Shown here one piece after another: positions 8,813 to 15,834 of a stretch of DNA of 22,242 bases. The position numbers and the translations under genes were made by a program. The notes under the pieces are model-generated. The model did no database searches. It worked only from the letters and a program-made list of their open reading frames with translations, and was not told the DNA's origin. Each line of letters opens with the position of its first letter. Within the stretch, counting starts at the first letter, position 1. Source of the DNA: JBKEDH01 sp047975295 (lineage in GTDB: Bacteria; Bacteroidota; Bacteroidia; Flavobacteriales; Flavobacteriaceae); the NCBI GenBank assembly GCA_047975295.1, contig JBKEDH010000080.1:1-22242 (forward strand), given 5' to 3'.

Positions 8813-9511
8813 ATGTCACATAAAACCTATTTTAACTGGAGTTCGGGAAAAGATTCGGCATTGGCTTTACATTATCTTTTGCAGGATCGGAATTTTAGTG
8901 TCGAAAAATTGGTAACTACCATAAACACCCATCACAATCGTGTAAGTATGCATGGTTTAAGGAAGGAACTGTTATTAAAACAAACTCATGCTTTAGGATT
9001 GCCTCTGCAACTTATAACATTACCGGAAACACCAAGTATGGCCATTTACGAACAAAAAATGACCGAAGCCATAAACGTGTTAAAAACCGAGGGGTTTACC
9101 CATAGCGCCTTTGGCGATATCTTTTTAGAGGATTTAAAAAACTATCGTGAAAGCCAATTGAAGAAATACCAGCTACAATCGGTTTTTCCACTTTGGAAAA
9201 AAGACACCAAAACACTACTTAACAAATTTATCGACCTAGGATTTAAAAGTGTAATAGTCTGTGCCAGTTCCAAATATTTTGATAAAGACTTTGTAGGCAC
9301 GGTAATTGATAAGAGGTTTATAAACAACTTACCAAAAACCGTCGATCCCTGTGGCGAAAACGGAGAATTTCACACCTTTTGTTTCGATGGTCCAATTTTT
9401 AAAACACCCGTATCTTTTACCATAGGCGAAAAAGTATATCGCGAGTACGATTCGCCCAGCCATCACGAAAACGGAAAATATGGTGTTTGGTATGGCGATT
9501 TGTTGCCATAA
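8813..9511 (+). CDS. DUF71-family ATP-pyrophosphatase (diphthine-ammonia ligase-like)
   Basis: An adenine nucleotide alpha-hydrolase fold protein of the DUF71/ATP_bind_4 family. The PP-loop is SSGKDS at residues 10-15, a slight variant of SGGKDS. The family hallmark DPCGENGEFHTF is near residues 178-189. Members activate a substrate by adenylation, giving AMP and pyrophosphate, often followed by amide formation. The eukaryotic and archaeal relative Dph6 completes diphthamide on EF2, but bacteria lack that modification, so the bacterial substrate is unknown; a link to B12 salvage has been proposed for some members. At 232 residues it has the bacterial single-domain length. Its ATG directly follows the stop of the second S41 protease with no gap, which implies co-expression. 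It converges with recQ, separated by 42 bp. Confidence 0.88.
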   Translation: MSHKTYFNWSSGKDSALALHYLLQDRNFSVEKLVTTINTHHNRVSMHGLRKELLLKQTHALGLPLQLITLPETPSMAIYEQKMTEAINVLKTEGFTHSAFGDIFLEDLKNYRESQLKKYQLQSVFPLWKKDTKTLLNKFIDLGFKSVIVCASSKYFDKDFVGTVIDKRFINNLPKTVDPCGENGEFHTFCFDGPIFKTPVSFTIGEKVYREYDSPSHHENGKYGVWYGDLLP

Positions 9512-9538
9512 TAGTCCAAAATCAAGATACATAAACAA

Positions 9539-9560
9539 CAATTGCACAACGTGCTAATTG
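9539..9560. terminator. Short hairpin between convergent genes, possible terminator
   Basis: CAATTGCAC pairs with GTGC-T-AATTG around an AAC loop, with one bulged T. The right arm contains the recQ stop codon. It lies in the 42-bp gap between the convergent ATP-pyrophosphatase and recQ genes. There is no clear T-run on either side, so termination activity is uncertain. Confidence 0.3.
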
Positions 9561-11758
9561 GCCACTTCACTAATAAATTTAATTCGGTATAAACGAAGTT
9601 CATTTTCTTCATAATCACCATCAAATTCTTCTATTGCCGTAGCGATATTGTCGGTTGTGGAATCCATAAAATACTCGTGGATTTCTTCCTGTTGGTCTTC
9701 ATCGAGAATTTCATCAATCCAATAATTAATATTCAACTTGGTTCCCGAATATACAATAGCTTCCATTTCCTTTATAAAATCGTCCATTTCCATACCTTTG
9801 GAAGCAGCAATATCGTCTAAAGGCAATTTTCTATCTATATTTTGAATGATATAAAGCTTATTAGCCGAGTTGCTTCCGGTTGTTTTTACTACCAAATCGT
9901 CCGGACGGATAATATCATTATCCTCAACATATTGGGCTATAAGTGCAACAAAATCTTTTCCGTATTTCTTGGCTTTTCCTTCTCCTACTCCATGTACATT
10001 CGAAAGCTCCGAAATAGAGGTCGGGTATTTCAATGCCATATCTTCCAACGAAGGATCCTGAAATACAACAAATGGCGGTACGCCCAACTTTGCTGCATTT
10101 TTTTTGCGCAAATCTTTAAGCATTTTCATTAATACCTCATCGGCCACACCTCCACCCGATTTAGATACCGTTACAATACTGCCATCATCCTGTTCGCTAA
10201 CGTAAACATGGTCTTCGGTCATCATAAACGATATTGGTTTTTTAACAAAATCCTTTCCGCTATCGGTTAATTTTATAACCCCGTAGCTCTCAATATCCTT
10301 ACGTAATAAATCGGCTACCAATATCTGTCTTAAAAGTGCCATCCAATGGGTTTTATCCTTTTCTTTTCCAACACCAAAAAACTTCTGTTCGTTGGTTCTA
10401 TGCGAATGGATAAGTGCATTTTCTTTACCAACTATTACATTTACCAAATCTTTGGATTTATATTTTTCGTGTGTATCTGCAACTACATCCAGCAGTACCT
10501 TAACATCGTCTTGGGCTTCAACCTTTGTTTTAGGAAACCTAACATTATCGTCCATATCGCCACCTTCGCCTGTTTCGTTATCGAATTCTTCACCAAAATA
10601 ATGTAGAATAAATTTACGTCTGGACATCGATGTTTCGGCAAAGGCGACCACTTCCTGTAAAAGGGCATGCCCTATTTCCTGTTCGGCCACGGGTTTACCC
10701 GACATAAACTTTTCTAATTTCTCTATATCTTTATACGAATAGAACGCCAAACAGTGGCCTTCGCCACCATCGCGACCGGCACGACCGGTTTCTTGGTAGT
10801 AACTTTCTATACTTTTGGGTATATCGTGGTGTATTACAAAGCGTACATCGGGTTTATCGATACCCATACCAAAGGCAATGGTTGCCACAACCACATCGAC
10901 CTCTTCCATTAAAAATTGGTCTTGGAAATTTGCTCTGGATTTGGCATCCAATCCGGCATGGTAAGGAACCGCTTTTACACCGTTTACCTGTAATACCTGT
11001 GCCAGTTCTTCTACTCGTTTTCTGCTTAAACAATATACAATACCCGATTTACCGGAATTTTGTTTAACAAACCGGATTATATCGGCATCGGCCTGTTTAG
11101 TTTTTGGTCGAACTTCGTAATACAAATTTGGTCGGTTAAACGATGCTTTAAATACGTTAGCCCCCGTTATTCCCAAGTTTTTTATAATATCTTCCTGTAC
11201 TTTAGGCGTAGCTGTAGCTGTAAGGGCAATAATAGGGATATTGTCCCCTATACGCTTAATAATATGGCGCAAGTTTCGGTACTCCGGTCTAAAATCATGC
11301 CCCCATTCGCTAATACAGTGGGCTTCGTCTATGGCCATAAAAGAAATCTTTACAGCACGTAAAAATTCTACATTTTCGTCTTTTGTCAACGACTCGGGTG
11401 CAACATACAGCAGTTTGGTAACACCGTTTACGATATCTTCTTTAACACGTTTAATTTCGGTTTTGTTTAAGGAAGAATTTAAAACATGTGCCACACCTTC
11501 TTCGCTGGAAACCCCTCGAATAGCATCAACTTGGTTTTTCATCAAGGCAATTAACGGCGAAACAACAATAGCCGTTCCTTCCTGCATTAAAGCGGGCAGT
11601 TGGTAGCACAACGATTTACCTCCACCCGTTGGCATAATAACAAATGTATTTTGTTTGGATAGAATACTTTCAACAACGCCTTCTTGCAGTCCTTTAAATG
11701 CACTAAAACCGAAATACTTTTTTAAAGCTGTTTGTAAGTCTCCTTTTGATATTACCAT
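9554..11758 (-). CDS. recQ: ATP-dependent DNA helicase RecQ
   Basis: A 3-prime to 5-prime DNA helicase for recombination and replication-fork repair. Walker A is GGGKS with K48, and the DEAH box is D144-H147 followed by CISEWGHDFRPEY. The helicase C-terminal half has the ATIAFGMGIDKPDVR and QETGRAGRD motifs (near residues 293-330). A winged-helix RQC region covers about 415-520, an HRDC domain about 540-615, and an acidic C-terminal tail runs to residue 734. The RQC zinc-binding part (about 373-405) lacks the four cysteines of E. coli RecQ: SMSRRKF and ETGEGGDMDDN stand where CRR and CGNCDxC would be. It is about 120 residues longer than E. coli RecQ. It diverges from kdsD; a TAAATTTG -7 match for this strand lies at 11799-11806. 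Confidence 0.95.
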   Translation of the reverse strand: MVISKGDLQTALKKYFGFSAFKGLQEGVVESILSKQNTFVIMPTGGGKSLCYQLPALMQEGTAIVVSPLIALMKNQVDAIRGVSSEEGVAHVLNSSLNKTEIKRVKEDIVNGVTKLLYVAPESLTKDENVEFLRAVKISFMAIDEAHCISEWGHDFRPEYRNLRHIIKRIGDNIPIIALTATATPKVQEDIIKNLGITGANVFKASFNRPNLYYEVRPKTKQADADIIRFVKQNSGKSGIVYCLSRKRVEELAQVLQVNGVKAVPYHAGLDAKSRANFQDQFLMEEVDVVVATIAFGMGIDKPDVRFVIHHDIPKSIESYYQETGRAGRDGGEGHCLAFYSYKDIEKLEKFMSGKPVAEQEIGHALLQEVVAFAETSMSRRKFILHYFGEEFDNETGEGGDMDDNVRFPKTKVEAQDDVKVLLDVVADTHEKYKSKDLVNVIVGKENALIHSHRTNEQKFFGVGKEKDKTHWMALLRQILVADLLRKDIESYGVIKLTDSGKDFVKKPISFMMTEDHVYVSEQDDGSIVTVSKSGGGVADEVLMKMLKDLRKKNAAKLGVPPFVVFQDPSLEDMALKYPTSISELSNVHGVGEGKAKKYGKDFVALIAQYVEDNDIIRPDDLVVKTTGSNSANKLYIIQNIDRKLPLDDIAASKGMEMDDFIKEMEAIVYSGTKLNINYWIDEILDEDQQEEIHEYFMDSTTDNIATAIEEFDGDYEENELRLYRIKFISEVAN

Positions 11759-11798
11759 TTATAAAAAAAATTAATTTAATAAAATAAATACACCATAC

Positions 11799-11806
11799 CA
11801 AATTTA
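11799..11806 (-). promoter_or_regulatory. Candidate -7 promoter element for recQ
   Basis: On the minus strand this reads TAAATTTG, an exact match to the Bacteroidota -7 consensus TAnnTTTG, about 40 bp before the recQ ATG. No TTG -33 element is seen at the usual distance, and the region is AT-rich, so a chance match is possible. Confidence 0.3.
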
Positions 11807-11842
11807 ATAGTGTATTAAGAGATTCCTCATAAAAATTTTAGC

Positions 11843-11850
11843 TAATTTTG
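11843..11850 (+). promoter_or_regulatory. Candidate -7 promoter element for the kdsD operon
   Basis: TAATTTTG matches the Bacteroidota -7 consensus exactly. It would place transcription start near 11856, about 75 nt before the kdsD TTG start codon. No TTG -33 element is visible 17-23 bp upstream. Confidence 0.35.
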
Positions 11851-11932
11851 TAAACGAAATTACAATAATTTTTTAAGCAAGATTAAAGATACTAATTTCT
11901 TTAAAAGCATCAACATAAAAAATATTAAAATT

Positions 11933-12898
11933 TTGAACAACAAATATTCTATTATCCATATTGCCAAAGAAACCATAGAACAGGAAAGCAAAGCCATTTT
12001 AAATTTAGCAAATCTTGTTGATGGTGATTTCGAAAAAGCGGTAAACCTAATATATAATTCTAAAGGCCGTGTAATTATTACCGGAATAGGCAAAAGCGCC
12101 ATTATAGCGAATAAAATCGTGGCCACATTGAACTCGACCGGAACACCTGCCGTTTTTATGCATGCTGCCGATGCTATACATGGCGATTTGGGCCTTATCT
12201 TAAAAGACGATGTGGTTATATGCATTTCCAAAAGTGGCAATACCCCCGAAATAAAAGTATTGGTACCGTTAATTAAACGCGAAAAAAACAACATTATCGC
12301 CATTACCGGAAACAAAGATTCCTTTTTAGGGCAACAGGCCGATTATATCTTAAACGCTTATGTAGAGAAAGAAGTATGCCCAAATAATTTGGCTCCAACA
12401 ACAAGTACAACTGCTCAATTGGTTATAGGCGATGCTTTGGCCGTTTGCCTTTTGGAATTAAGAGGGTTTAACAGTAACGATTTTGCAAAATTCCATCCAG
12501 GAGGCGCTTTAGGGAAAAAGCTGTACCTGCGGGTACGAGACCTGGCATCGGTTAACGAAAAACCGGAAGTAAGCCCCAATGCCAATATTAAAGATATTAT
12601 TATTGAAATATCGAAAAAAAGACTTGGTGTTACTGCTGTAACGGAAAATAATAAAATTATTGGTATTATTACCGATGGCGATTTACGTAGAATGTTAAGT
12701 AAAGCCGATAATTTTTCCCATTTAACCGCAAAGGATATTATGGGTAGCAACCCTAAAACCATAACCATTGATGCCATGGCCATCGATGCTCTTGAAGTTA
12801 TGGAAGCCAACGAAATTTCGCAACTGTTGGTCGAAAACAATGGCAATTACGCAGGTGTGGTACATCTGCACGATTTAATTAAGGAAGGCATTATATAA
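11933..12898 (+). CDS. kdsD: Arabinose-5-phosphate isomerase (KpsF/GutQ family)
   Basis: Converts ribulose 5-phosphate to arabinose 5-phosphate, the first committed step to Kdo for lipopolysaccharide. The N-terminal sugar isomerase (SIS) domain spans about residues 40-175, with GRVIITGIGKSA, HAADAIHGDLG, CISKSGNTPEI and FHPGGALGKKL all as in KdsD. Two CBS domains follow (about 205-320; ITDGDLRRML marks the first). At 321 residues it matches the family length. The start is TTG: no ATG or GTG lies near the expected N-terminus, and the next Met is far inside the SIS domain. Its stop overlaps the tatC ATG by one base. The same operon ends with lptB, so it joins Kdo supply and LPS export. Assignment is strong; the symbol kpsF is also used. 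Confidence 0.95.
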   Translation: MNNKYSIIHIAKETIEQESKAILNLANLVDGDFEKAVNLIYNSKGRVIITGIGKSAIIANKIVATLNSTGTPAVFMHAADAIHGDLGLILKDDVVICISKSGNTPEIKVLVPLIKREKNNIIAITGNKDSFLGQQADYILNAYVEKEVCPNNLAPTTSTTAQLVIGDALAVCLLELRGFNSNDFAKFHPGGALGKKLYLRVRDLASVNEKPEVSPNANIKDIIIEISKKRLGVTAVTENNKIIGIITDGDLRRMLSKADNFSHLTAKDIMGSNPKTITIDAMAIDALEVMEANEISQLLVENNGNYAGVVHLHDLIKEGII

Positions 12899-13731
12899 TG
12901 GCAAAGAAAAATATAAATGAGATGTCATTTTTAGACCATCTTGAAGATTTGCGTTGGCACTTAATCCGTATTTGTCTGGCTATTGTTCTTGTGGCTACTC
13001 TTGCCTATATTTTTAGCCGCTTTATTTTTGATGATATTATTTTTGCTCCTACCGAAATGGATTTTCCTACATATAAATTTTTATGTGAAATGGGACGGTT
13101 AGTCAATGCCGAAACATCGTTTTGTAACGAACAAATGCCACTTATTTTACAGAACAGAACCATGGCCGGGCAGTTCTCTGCCGATATTTGGACATCCATT
13201 TTGGCTGGTTTTATTATTTCGTTCCCTTATATTATTTACCAGCTTTGGCGTTTTATAAGTCCGGGACTACACGAAAACGAGCGTAAATATTCTCGTGGTT
13301 TTATATTAATATGTTCTTTATTGTTTTTCTTAGGAGCTCTTTTCGGGTATTATATCGTTACGCCTTTATCCATCAACTTTTTGGCAAATTATAGTATCTC
13401 GGCAAAAGTCGACAATCAAATCGATATCAGTTCGTTAATAGCAGTAGTAAGGTCATCTATTTTGGCTTCTGGATTAATCTTCGAATTACCTATAGTTATC
13501 TATTTTCTAACAAAAATTGGTCTTGTAACACCCGAATTTCTAAAAAAATACCGAAAATATGCTTTAGTAATCGTACTTATCTTATCGGCAATAATAACAC
13601 CACCCGACATTGCCAGCCAAATTATTGTTGCCATTCCTATTTTAATTTTATACCAGATAAGTATTTTCATTTCTAAAATCGTAGTTAAAAACCAAAGAAA
13701 AAACCAACCCCAAAATATTGCCCAAACATAA
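12898..13731 (+). CDS. tatC: Sec-independent (twin-arginine) translocase subunit TatC
   Basis: The multi-spanning receptor of the Tat pathway, which recognises twin-arginine signal peptides of folded exported proteins. The family start pattern MSFLDHLEDLRWHL is at residues 9-22, the YQLWRFISPGLHENER motif follows TM2 (about 114-129), and six hydrophobic segments are present. The conserved FELP motif lies in the second half (GLIFELPIVIYFL). The first periplasmic loop, about residues 42-95, is longer than in E. coli TatC and holds two cysteines, C63 and C76. The ATG overlaps the kdsD stop by one base and its own stop overlaps the next ATG by one base, so it is in the middle of a coupled operon. 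TatA/B are not in the window. Confidence 0.95.
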   Translation: MAKKNINEMSFLDHLEDLRWHLIRICLAIVLVATLAYIFSRFIFDDIIFAPTEMDFPTYKFLCEMGRLVNAETSFCNEQMPLILQNRTMAGQFSADIWTSILAGFIISFPYIIYQLWRFISPGLHENERKYSRGFILICSLLFFLGALFGYYIVTPLSINFLANYSISAKVDNQIDISSLIAVVRSSILASGLIFELPIVIYFLTKIGLVTPEFLKKYRKYALVIVLILSAIITPPDIASQIIVAIPILILYQISIFISKIVVKNQRKNQPQNIAQT

Positions 13732-14078
13732 TGACAGATTTAGTTAACGATTTTAATGCGTACCGTTCTAAAATGAACGAAAAAATACTGGCCGACAACA
13801 ACAAAGTTATTAAACGTATTTTTAATTTAGATACCAACGCCTATACGGCAGGTGCTTTAAATGTAAAAACAAAAGAACTGCTCGGTTTGGTTGCTTCGGC
13901 CGTATTGCGATGCGACGATTGCGTAAAATACCATCTGGAAGCCTGCTATAAAAACGAGTTAACAAAAAATGAAGTGGTCGAAGCCCTAAGCATTGCAACC
14001 CTTGTTGGCGGTACAATTGTAATTCCGCATTTGCGCCGTGCCTACGAATTTTGGGATGCCTTAGAAGCTCAAGAATAA
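13731..14078 (+). CDS. AhpD-like carboxymuconolactone decarboxylase family protein
   Basis: A small (115-residue) all-helical protein of the carboxymuconolactone decarboxylase/AhpD superfamily. The redox motif is C61-DD-C64-xxx-H68, the CxxCxxxH arrangement of AhpD-like alkylhydroperoxidases, so a thiol-based peroxidase or disulfide role is likely rather than the true decarboxylase reaction. C72, a few residues on, is extra. It is cytoplasmic with no signal. Its ATG overlaps the tatC stop by one base and it ends 68 bp before lptB. The close coupling to tatC and kdsD suggests shared expression, but no functional link to Tat or LPS is evident. The substrate is unknown. Confidence 0.88.
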   Translation: MTDLVNDFNAYRSKMNEKILADNNKVIKRIFNLDTNAYTAGALNVKTKELLGLVASAVLRCDDCVKYHLEACYKNELTKNEVVEALSIATLVGGTIVIPHLRRAYEFWDALEAQE

Positions 14079-14146
14079 AAACATATTAGATGCGTTATAA
14101 AAATGCACACGATTTTTACTATTTTTAGCACTTATTAAATAGAACT

Positions 14147-14887
14147 ATGATTTTAAAAGCCGAAAATTTAATGAAGTCCTACAGCGGACGACAAGTGGTA
14201 AAAGATGTTTCCCTTAAAGTTGAACAGGGCGAAATTGTCGGGCTTTTAGGGCCCAATGGTGCAGGAAAAACAACATCGTTCTATATGATTGTTGGCCTAA
14301 TAAAACCCAATGGCGGCCATATTTTTCTAGACAATACCGAAATTACACAATTTCCCATGTACAAACGTGCCCAAAACGGTATTGGCTATTTGGCACAGGA
14401 AGCTTCGGTATTTCGGAAATTAAGCATAGAAGATAATATTTTAAGTGTACTACAACTTACCAAACTAAGCAAAAAAGAACAGCTACATAAAATGGAATCG
14501 CTTATCGAAGAATTTGGTTTGGGACATATACGCAAAAGCCGTGGCGACTTACTTTCTGGTGGCGAACGTCGCCGTACCGAAATTGCCCGTGCCCTTGCTA
14601 CCGATCCCAGTTTTATACTTCTTGACGAACCTTTTGCCGGTGTCGATCCCGTTGCCGTCGAAGACATACAACGTATCGTAGCACAACTTACAAAAAAAAA
14701 TATCGGTATTTTAATTACCGACCACAACGTGCAGGAAACCCTTGCCATTACCGATAGGACATACTTAATGTTTGAAGGCAACATACTAAAAGCAGGTATT
14801 CCCGAAGAACTTGCCAGCGACGAAATGGTACGTCAGGTCTATTTGGGACAAAATTTTGAGTTGCGCAAAAAGAAAATCAGGGAATAG
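14147..14887 (+). CDS. lptB: LPS export ABC transporter ATP-binding protein LptB
   Basis: The ATPase of the LptBFG complex that extracts LPS from the inner membrane and pushes it along the Lpt bridge. Walker A is GPNGAGKT with K41, the Q-loop glutamine is Q84 (YLAQEASVFRKL, typical of LptB), the signature is LSGGE at 136-140, Walker B is ILLDE with D160 and E161, and the H-loop is H193 (TDHNVQETL). The 246-residue length and the C-terminal YLGQNFEL agree with LptB rather than other ABC ATPases. It is the last gene of the kdsD-tatC-AhpD-like group; the 68-bp gap carries only a near-match to a -7 element (TATTTTTA), so it may be read from the upstream promoter, an internal one, or both. LptF/G are not in the window. 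Confidence 0.95.
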   Translation: MILKAENLMKSYSGRQVVKDVSLKVEQGEIVGLLGPNGAGKTTSFYMIVGLIKPNGGHIFLDNTEITQFPMYKRAQNGIGYLAQEASVFRKLSIEDNILSVLQLTKLSKKEQLHKMESLIEEFGLGHIRKSRGDLLSGGERRRTEIARALATDPSFILLDEPFAGVDPVAVEDIQRIVAQLTKKNIGILITDHNVQETLAITDRTYLMFEGNILKAGIPEELASDEMVRQVYLGQNFELRKKKIRE

Positions 14888-14904
14888 AAAAATAATAGTT
14901 ATTT

Positions 14905-15053
14905 TATAGTACACGACAAAAGTCAACTTACTTGATTTATCAATTTGATTTTCAAGACCTCACAGGTTTTTAAAACCTGTGAGGTCTATAGGTTCAATAT
15001 TTTGATTTTTAATGTATTGAAAATATTTTTTGATTTTTTGTCGTGTACTAAAC
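14905..15053. mobile_element. MITE-like non-coding inverted-repeat element
   Basis: TAGTACACGACAAAA at 14907-14921 is matched by its exact reverse complement at 15036-15050, giving 15-bp terminal inverted repeats. Between them lies a perfect 33-nt palindrome and otherwise AT-rich sequence with no plausible ORF. The octamer AGTTATTT occurs directly on both sides, at 14897-14904 and 15054-15061, as a target-site duplication would. Size (about 150 bp), ends and lack of coding capacity fit a miniature inverted-repeat element moved by a transposase elsewhere. It sits between convergent lptB and the cyclophilin gene, so it could also act as a two-way terminator. The flanking octamer is AT-rich and could be chance. 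Confidence 0.6.
14955..14987. repeat. Perfect 33-nt palindrome inside the MITE-like element
   Basis: The arm AGACCTCACAGGTTTT pairs with AAAACCTGTGAGGTCT around a single T. It would form a 16-bp stem. I recall similar GACCTCACAGG palindromes in intergenic spaces of other Flavobacteriia but cannot check here. In RNA it would be a stable hairpin on either strand, so it may serve as terminator for the convergent genes. Confidence 0.85.
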
Positions 15054-15123
15054 AGTTATTTGATTGTTTTTTCTCTTTAATCCAAAAAGACAAATCATTA
15101 CAATTAATCTATACGGCCAAAAA

Positions 15124-15828
15124 CTAATTGATAATCTCTACTTTTCTAATATAAACATTTTTTACAGGCCATTCGTCACCATCGGTTTCAACAGCAGCAA
15201 TTTTATCGACTACATCCATACCCTGTACCACCTTTCCAAAAATGGTATAATCGCCATTTAAATGATGGGCTCCTCCTTGTTGTTGCACTATAAAAAACTC
15301 GTACGGAGAGGCCAGTTTATGCGGATTATCAATTTCGCTACTGGGCATAGAAATAACACCCCGATCGTGTTTAAAACCACGCTTGGTATCGGGCGGTAAA
15401 AGATAAGCTCCTATGTTACGTCGTTTTCTCCCAATTTCGGGATCGTCGCCACCGCCACCCTGAATTACAAAATTATGGATAACCCTATAAAATTGTGTAT
15501 TGTTAAAATAGTTTTGTTTAGTTAGGTAAATAAAGTTTGAACGATGAAAACGTGTTTCGTAAAATAGCTCAATATCAATATCGCCAAAATCGGTAACAAT
15601 ACGTACTTTATTTTCTCTGTGTTGTTTGTCGTATTCTACAAAAAAATCCATGACGTTACTTTTGTTCAGCTTAGGGTACTCTTTGGATTTTATGTTATTT
15701 TTTGGTTTAGTATTTTCCTTTTTTTCTACTTTTGTTCCTAAGCTATCCGTATTGTTTTTCTTATCAGATTGTTTATCCCCACAGTCAAGAAACAGAATAC
15801 AGATACATAAAAGCAAGCAAATGCGCAT
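15124..15828 (-). CDS. Cyclophilin-type peptidyl-prolyl cis-trans isomerase, probable lipoprotein
   Basis: A periplasmic or membrane-anchored protein-folding catalyst. After a short hydrophobic signal (residues 2-15) comes C16 in ILFLDC, a loose lipobox with Asp at -1, then a lysine- and asparagine-rich linker to about residue 50. The cyclophilin domain follows (about 75-234): FYRVIHNFVIQGGG at 113-126 includes the catalytic Arg R115, and the C-terminal part has YTIFGKVVQGMDVVDKIA. The unusual lipobox makes lipidation less than certain; a plain signal peptide is the alternative. The start codon lies only 6 bp from that of the divergent Nudix gene. A TATTTTTG -7 match for this strand is at 15866-15873, inside the Nudix coding sequence. 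Confidence 0.9.
   Translation of the reverse strand: MRICLLLCICILFLDCGDKQSDKKNNTDSLGTKVEKKENTKPKNNIKSKEYPKLNKSNVMDFFVEYDKQHRENKVRIVTDFGDIDIELFYETRFHRSNFIYLTKQNYFNNTQFYRVIHNFVIQGGGGDDPEIGRKRRNIGAYLLPPDTKRGFKHDRGVISMPSSEIDNPHKLASPYEFFIVQQQGGAHHLNGDYTIFGKVVQGMDVVDKIAAVETDGDEWPVKNVYIRKVEIIN
15727..15734 (+). promoter_or_regulatory. Candidate -7 element for the Nudix gene, inside the cyclophilin gene
   Basis: TACTTTTG matches TAnnTTTG, with a TTG at 15702-15704 spaced 22 bp upstream, within the range known for Flavobacterium promoters. It would give a leader of about 95 nt for the Nudix gene. It lies in the linker-coding part of the opposite-strand cyclophilin gene, so chance cannot be excluded. 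Confidence 0.35.
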
Positions 15829-15834
15829 AACAAA

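Noticed and set aside
12415..12846. 143-codon open frame antisense to kdsD
   Set aside because: It lies wholly inside a certain gene and shows no family pattern.
14945..15261. Two small plus-strand frames of 60 and 65 codons after lptB
   Set aside because: They run through the palindrome and the MITE-like element or the cyclophilin gene; compositions are low-complexity and AT-driven.
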